From: Struthio camelus
Lineage: Eukaryota > Chordata > Aves > Struthioniformes > Struthionidae
Direction of reading: 5' to 3'
NCBI RefSeq assembly: GCF_040807025.1
Contig: NC_090946.1
Coordinates: 2,956,001 to 3,020,000, forward strand
Length of the DNA stretch: 64,000 nucleotides
Of this stretch, positions 59,108-64,000 are shown piece by piece (positions within the stretch are counted from its first letter, which is position 1; every line of letters begins with the position of its first letter). The notes beneath the pieces were generated by a model. The model worked only from the letters and a program-made list of their open reading frames with translations, ran no database searches and was not told where the DNA came from. The position numbers and the translations under genes were made by a program.

Positions 59108-60929
59108 GGAGGGACAAGAAGATAAAGAAGCATGTTAATGACTGTGCTGCCCGCCACACTAGGCTTTTCAGATTGTTGCAGCCATGCCCCAGCTTCATAG
59201 AAAAGCCACATGGAGAAACACAAAGAGCAGCAAGGGACAGGAGGGATGGAGAAGACATGACCTGGGGAAGGCAGGTACACAGAGGTGGCTTTGGACCTTC
59301 CTGGCTTTGGACAGGAAAGATCTGGAGGAGCGCGATAATAAGAAGAAAGGACTGTCTTTAGAGATGTCAAAGAGCAAGTGGTTTGGGAAGTAGAACCCCT
59401 ACGGATTCTTAGGTGGCTAATATCACAGTTAATATTATTAAACTGCTGGATTTCCCTCAGTGAAACATTCATTTCAGTATTCCCCTCCCACCGTTTTCCA
59501 CAACATTTATAAGACCTAATTTCCTAGAGGTCACTATTCCAGATTTGCTGATAGAGGAACCAAATACAGGAGGGCACAAATTAGATTGGAAAAACACCAC
59601 CCAGAAAAGTCTGACCTTCTTTTCTCTCACATCCTGGGGATCTTCAGTGGAGCAGACTTGCTTTAGCATTGCCTTGTGCTCACCAGCCACCATGAACAGA
59701 TCTTCCCATGATGATTTTTGGAATTATCACTTGTAAGATGGGCACAGAGAACAGAAGACTGCCTCAGTGAGCTCACGCAGCATCCAACATGGGATCTCTC
59801 TGAGGTCCTTCCACAAACAGCTTTTCTCAGTGTTAGCCAAGCAGGTTAGGTTGTCGGCGATCCTTGCAAATAGAGAACTATTTCATAGACTATGAGAGTA
59901 TCAGGGTTTCATCATAAAATCTATTCTTGATCTTGTACAGGAAGTTACTTACAAAAGAGAGTCTCAGAAGCTAGACCTATAGGAAAAGCAGAGAGTCTCT
60001 GTGTCTCATGTTCCTCTTTCATTTCGTTTTAAAGCAATCCCAAACTCCAGATTTTCAGATCTTCCTATGGCTGTTTTTTCTCCTATCTTTCCAGGGAGCA
60101 TGTCTTTAGAATCCTAAACTACAAGCCTGTCATCCCTGTAAAATTTATATTTCTGATTCAGTTCTAGGTTTGTCACTTATATACCCCCCATCACCGTGAT
60201 ACCTTATCTTCAAATGCACAGTTCCCAACAGTGTGATACTATGTGCAACAAAGAGGTAACTAAATAACAAGATCTGTGCACGGACCAGAGCAGAGGCAGA
60301 CAGTACAGAGATGACCTAGAATTTCAGGAAAAACTTTCATTTCCTCAAGGGACATGAATTAATGCAGCTCACCTGACTTTAGACATCTAACAGTTAGGGG
60401 GTCTCATCTGAGGTGTCTTCTACACTCCCTTTGTAGTCAGCAATGAAAAAACAACACCTGCAAGTTGTGAGTCATGCTATCTTAGGAAAAGTTGTCTCAA
60501 CTGGTGGAATGAATTGATTTTCAACGGTACTTCTCTTTTCCCTTGGCAGTAGAGGAAACCTACAATGGTTTCCTAGGACAGGGCCACGTGATTTTTAGAG
60601 GGCTGAAGATAGGTGAGAGGAGTCTTACCTAGACTGGCTGCAGTGAAAGTGAAACGCAAACTAATCCTGACGTGCCTGGGAGCAAAGGATGTTCCTGGTG
60701 GAAAATGGGGTGTTTGGAGACTCCTGGGCTGAGCCAACATCCTTTCTCCCTAGCTAATAGTGCTTTTGTCTCCCTAACTACAGAATCTCCCATCCCCTCC
60801 CCAAGCAGATTCTTTCAATTGCAAACAGGAGGTCCTGATAAGAAAAGCTTCAAGGTACACCAGCATAAATTTATGCAACATAATACTCACTCCTCTAGCT
60901 ATCCGTGCAGTCTGTGAGGAAGCAGAATT
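59108..60929. other. Intergenic / probable upstream intron, no gene recognised
   Basis: Presumed upstream region of the minus-strand receptor ending at 59043. No additional exon, repeat or RNA gene was recognised. Confidence 0.5.
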
Positions 60930-61180
60930 ATTCACAGTTTCCCAGCTTCTGCTTTCACAGGCAACATCCTGACCATGGCCACAAAAAACTTTGTTTTCAA
61001 ACAGAAGACTTACTCAATTACTTATTTGCTCCCTGGGGTTCTTCAGCAGGTACACAGAAATGCACTTTACAATGGCCAACAGCACCCTAGATGTCTGTAT
61101 GTCCGTCCTCTGCCCAACCTGGCACAGTACTAATCTCAGGAGGCACTTGTCTCTTTGCTTATCTTTGCTCTCCAGTTCAA
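60930..61180 (+). pseudogene. Mrgpr pseudogene fragment (TM2 to TM4)
   Basis: A short decayed receptor remnant. About 60948-60995 matches TM2 of the intact genes (tttcacaggcaacatcctga and following ccatggcc against cttcaccgtctacatcctga and cctggcc). 61065-61110 matches the end of TM3 and the ERC region (aatggccaacagcaccctag, then atgtctgtatgtccgtcctc), and translates as DVCMSVLCPTW where the genes have ERCLSVLCPIW. 61135-61175 matches the ICL2-TM4 step (aggcacttgtctctttgctt). Much of TM3 is lost, and nothing convincing follows in TM5-TM7. It lies on the + strand, between two minus-strand intact genes, and could be the remains of a separate duplicate. Confidence 0.6.
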
Positions 61181-61709
61181 AACCGCCTTGGAAGGTAAAG
61201 ATTTGATTGCTGACTAACGCTGCCAGCAACATCAGCCAGGCTGGGAAGGATTTCCTCTGTAAGACTGTGGTGCAGGAGGGCACTAAACCAGAGGGAGCTG
61301 AAAAATGTCATTTCTGTCCCTCTCTATCATCTTCTCTGTTCTAGGGGCTTTTGAGGATTAAGGAAGTGTATGCTCATGACTTTAATATCAGGCCAAGAAT
61401 ACAGAATTGCAGAACACAGTAGAAGCAGGAACAGTTGGGCAACTCAGCTCGGGGAAGGAGACATGGTACAGACCTGGACCCAGGATTGTGGTCATGAAAG
61501 TCTGTTCATTCCTGTTAGCACTGGAGAACAGGCGAACAAATGACACATGACTTTCCAGCCCACATAATTTCAGCAGTACAAAGTAGTGGGCAGTGTCAGG
61601 AGACTCTCATAAATTTCTGACGATTGTAATTTTGAGAACAAGCAAGGGCAATCTATGGGGTTAGTGAGGGTAGAAATTGCAACCAACTTGAAATTACATA
61701 GAAGGCAAT

Positions 61710-61715
61710 TTTATT
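61710..61715 (-). terminator. Poly(A) signal candidate, fifth Mrgpr
   Basis: AATAAA on the - strand, about 220 bp after the stop of the receptor at 61937-62920. Spacing is normal for this gene family. Confidence 0.5.
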
Positions 61716-61936
61716 AAAATAATTTAAATAGAATTTTGAGGTTTGATCCAGCCCCTTCAAAGTCTCATTGAGTCTGGCTGTGTCCCATGTGACACACTTT
61801 GTAATCCACCGCGGTTCCTGTTCACCCAGCCGCAGGGAGGACTCAGCTCCCATAGATGCAGATGAGGGATGTGGTAACTGGGCTGCCCCTCTCCAAATGC
61901 CAGTCTGCAGCCTGGCTGGGTGGATGCTGTAGGGGT

Positions 61937-62920
61937 TTAAGTAGCAGTTCCCTCTGCAGGGGTCTCGCCCACCATTTGGGGATCTGTCTTATCTTCAAAG
62001 ACCTTCTCAAGAGCAATTTTGACAGATCCCCTGAACCTGGACTTTCTGTAGCTCCCGACTAGGACATAAATAACTGGATTGATGCTGCTGTTGATGGATG
62101 CCAGCAACAGGGAGCTCTCCAAGACAAACTTAACATAGACAAAGAAGTTGAGGAAGATCTGAGCACTAAGTGGAATGGCAAAGAGAAGGAAGAAGAAAAC
62201 AGCGAGGAAGATAACTGTGTACAGCCTTCCCGGGTGATGTTGCCATGAGCTATACCTAAGCTTGATGAGCAGGATCACATTAGAAAGAACCATAAAGGGA
62301 GTGAAAAGGCAAAAATTGAGAAAGCACAAGGTTGCGAGAACCATCCAGCAGTGTTTGGAGTGACCCAAATCACATACAAAGTACACAAGCCCAGAGAGCA
62401 TGCAGGCGAGGGCCCAGAGCAGGCCACAAATGACTGCTGACAAGAGCTTTGGGCGGTGACATCGGCACCAAAAGGGCCAGAGGACACCCAGACACCTCTC
62501 CACACTGATGGCTGTGAGGAGATACAGGCTAGTGCTGTATGTGAGCAGAACCATGGAGTGAAATGGCAGGAGCACATGCAAAAGCTCTGGCTGAAAACAG
62601 CTGAGCATGGGGACATGGTATATTATGAGGAAAACAGATGTGCAGAGGAGAAAAAAGGTATCTGCAATGGCCAGGTTCAGGAAGTAGGCAGTGAAAGGGT
62701 TCCTCTTGATGCAGAAACCAAGGAGCCAGAGGATGGCCCCATTCCCAAACAGCCCACACAGGCAGATAAGCAGTGTAATGCTATCAATGATAATTTCAGG
62801 GATGTGGTCTGTAAAGCCTCTAGTCCCGTTGTGTCCATCCCCACAGACCAGGTTGCTCTTCACAGAAGATGGGGACACTGTAGTCAAATCAAGCACCATG
62901 TTACTGGAATGCAGGTCCAT
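61937..62920 (-). CDS. Mas-related GPCR (Mrgpr/MAS1 family), fifth gene
   Basis: An intact 327-residue single-exon seven-TM receptor with every family mark: N31 glycosylation site, LICLCGLFGNGAILWLLGF in TM1 (51-69), NPFTAYFLNLAIAD in TM2 (74-87), ERCLGVLWPFWCRCHRPKLL at the end of TM3 (141-160), HHPGRLYTVIFLAVFFF at ICL3-TM6, and NSSINPVIYVLVGSYR in TM7. The C-terminal tail is acidic and ends EGTAT, without the VETTV seen in two neighbours. The first ATG after the predicted splice acceptor is used and has a good context (agaatATGG). It is the best-preserved gene on the - strand and is probably the closest here to the common ancestor of the cluster, although that needs a tree. As with the others, ligand and coupling are unknown; Gq/Gi coupling is a family inference. 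Confidence 0.94.
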   Translation of the reverse strand: MDLHSSNMVLDLTTVSPSSVKSNLVCGDGHNGTRGFTDHIPEIIIDSITLLICLCGLFGNGAILWLLGFCIKRNPFTAYFLNLAIADTFFLLCTSVFLIIYHVPMLSCFQPELLHVLLPFHSMVLLTYSTSLYLLTAISVERCLGVLWPFWCRCHRPKLLSAVICGLLWALACMLSGLVYFVCDLGHSKHCWMVLATLCFLNFCLFTPFMVLSNVILLIKLRYSSWQHHPGRLYTVIFLAVFFFLLFAIPLSAQIFLNFFVYVKFVLESSLLLASINSSINPVIYVLVGSYRKSRFRGSVKIALEKVFEDKTDPQMVGETPAEGTAT

Positions 62921-62946
62921 ATTCTTCCTTGTCCTCTTGTACTCAC

Positions 62947-62948
62947 CT
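62947..62948 (-). other. Predicted 3' splice site before fifth Mrgpr
   Basis: On the - strand cttcatctcttcccttttcccag ends in AG here, 26 bases before the ATG at 62920. The polypyrimidine tract is strong. Confidence 0.65.
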
Positions 62949-64000
62949 GGGAAAAGGGAAGAGATGAAGGGAAAATTAGTGACACAGTCCCAGTACTGTG
63001 CTCCTCTGGTCGTTCAGTCTTTCCCCCAGCTTCATGGGCTAGAACATCTGCAACCCAAAGAACACAAGTATGAACTGAGTAGAGAAAGTATGACAAGGGT
63101 GGGTACAAAAAAAAAAAAAAAAAGAAGAAGAGAGAAATCAAGAGAAATAGGGAAAGGAGGAAAAAGCCTGGGCCTATGAAGAAATAAGACAGAGAGCTGA
63201 AAGAGAAGTATGGAAAAAGAAACAAAAGGCATGCAGGAGCCGTTTGCCCCTTAAGGACTGAAAAGGTTTGAGGAAAAGAGAAAGACAGAGAAAGGGAAAA
63301 ACTGAGTGCCTTAGTGATAGGAAAGAACCCAAGCACTGGCCTCCCTCTCACCAGGTACGCAGAGGATCCAACGAGGGCAGATTCCTTGCGCAGTCTTGAT
63401 AGTCCAGAGCTGCAAATTCCAGCCGTCTCTGTCAGACTTGCACATGAAATTTTAAAAGGCTGGCATGCCAAAACCCTCGCAGATATGATCTGACCACCAG
63501 GACCAAGGTAACTCCATGCTAAAGTTCCTCTGATGGTCCTTGTGCTGGGTCTGACACCCTGTCGCTTCCTCAGCTCTAACCTGAATGGGTGTAGGGACTA
63601 CAGCCCCTGTGTTTCTCACAGGGGCGGGTGACGTCTGGGTATCTGGACATGTCAGGGCTTGGTCATCACTTCTGAGAGCAGCGGAAGCAGCTTGCCAAAG
63701 TATCACCCTCACAAGACAGACACTGCAGACAAATCTACTCATTGCTTCAAACACTTCCTGTTTCTTGTGTTGTTTGCAAACTGGCCGTCATGTTTAGCAT
63801 GAAATTTTCATCTTCTTTTTTGGTCTTCTCTTCTGTGCGTGACTGCAGTGTCCCTGAGATGTGCTTTGGTTCCTGCCTGTGTGCATATCTACTCATCACT
63901 GTTAAATAAAAACCCACTGGACCTCATATCCCCTCGAGAACCCCAGGGAAATTAAATTAAACACAGCCTGCTGCTCACTGACTGTCATGCCCCACTTGCA
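62949..64000. other. Upstream region of fifth Mrgpr, no further gene
   Basis: Purine-rich on the + strand from about 63100 to 63310, with an A-run at 63108-63123. Presumed intron and upstream sequence of the minus-strand receptor. Minus-strand open frames such as 63471-62884 run across the acceptor and lack any receptor motif, so they are not called. Confidence 0.5.

Noticed and set aside
1-64000. CRISPR arrays, operons, phage or other prokaryotic systems
   Set aside because: Nothing of this kind is present; the window is vertebrate DNA with CR1 LINEs and spliced single-coding-exon GPCRs.

Overview
This is vertebrate nuclear DNA, most likely from a bird or another sauropsid. Genes are sparse, single-coding-exon GPCRs set in long AT-rich spacers. 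All recognisable LINEs are CR1 elements with the typical (CACAGAAT)n 3' end and 5' truncation, and I saw no SINEs or L1. Nothing prokaryotic is present. The species cannot be named from the sequence.

Layout. Positions 1-14,900 hold no host gene I can support, but contain three CR1 copies (about 3193-3845, 8974-9715 and a long 10427-12590 copy with a crippled reverse transcriptase). Positions 15,100-25,310 hold an olfactory receptor (OR) block: one OR pseudogene on the + strand with several frameshifts, then two intact, closely related OR family 4-like genes on the - strand (18752-19681 and 24328-25263). Positions 25,300-33,380 are spacer with a GAGGA microsatellite and a degenerate ~50-bp minisatellite.

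Positions 33,380-62,950 hold a cluster of Mas-related GPCRs (Mrgpr/MAS1 family). Five reading frames are intact: 33437-34390 (+), 39274-40209 (+), 43328-44302 (+), 58069-59043 (-) and 61937-62920 (-). Two decayed copies lie near 52930-54066, split by a CR1 insertion, and near 60930-61180. A probable solo LTR sits at about 49786-50192.

Each intact receptor, OR or Mrgpr, has a plausible 3' splice site a short distance upstream of its ATG. This fits the usual design of one or more noncoding 5' exons followed by one exon carrying the whole CDS. The promoters and first exons could not be placed. The ORs would act in olfactory cilia. The Mrgpr proteins would be peptide- or small-molecule-sensing receptors, by family analogy in sensory neurons or innate immune cells.

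Most notable points: (1) the first two Mrgpr genes are identical over about 907 bp, almost exactly the coding exon, while their flanks are diverged, which suggests very recent gene conversion (or an assembly error); (2) the 58069-59043 receptor has lost the Glu-Arg-Cys motif at the end of TM3 but keeps an open frame; (3) the cluster shows birth-and-death evolution with a datable CR1 insertion inside a dead paralog. I did not find a wholly new type of system.
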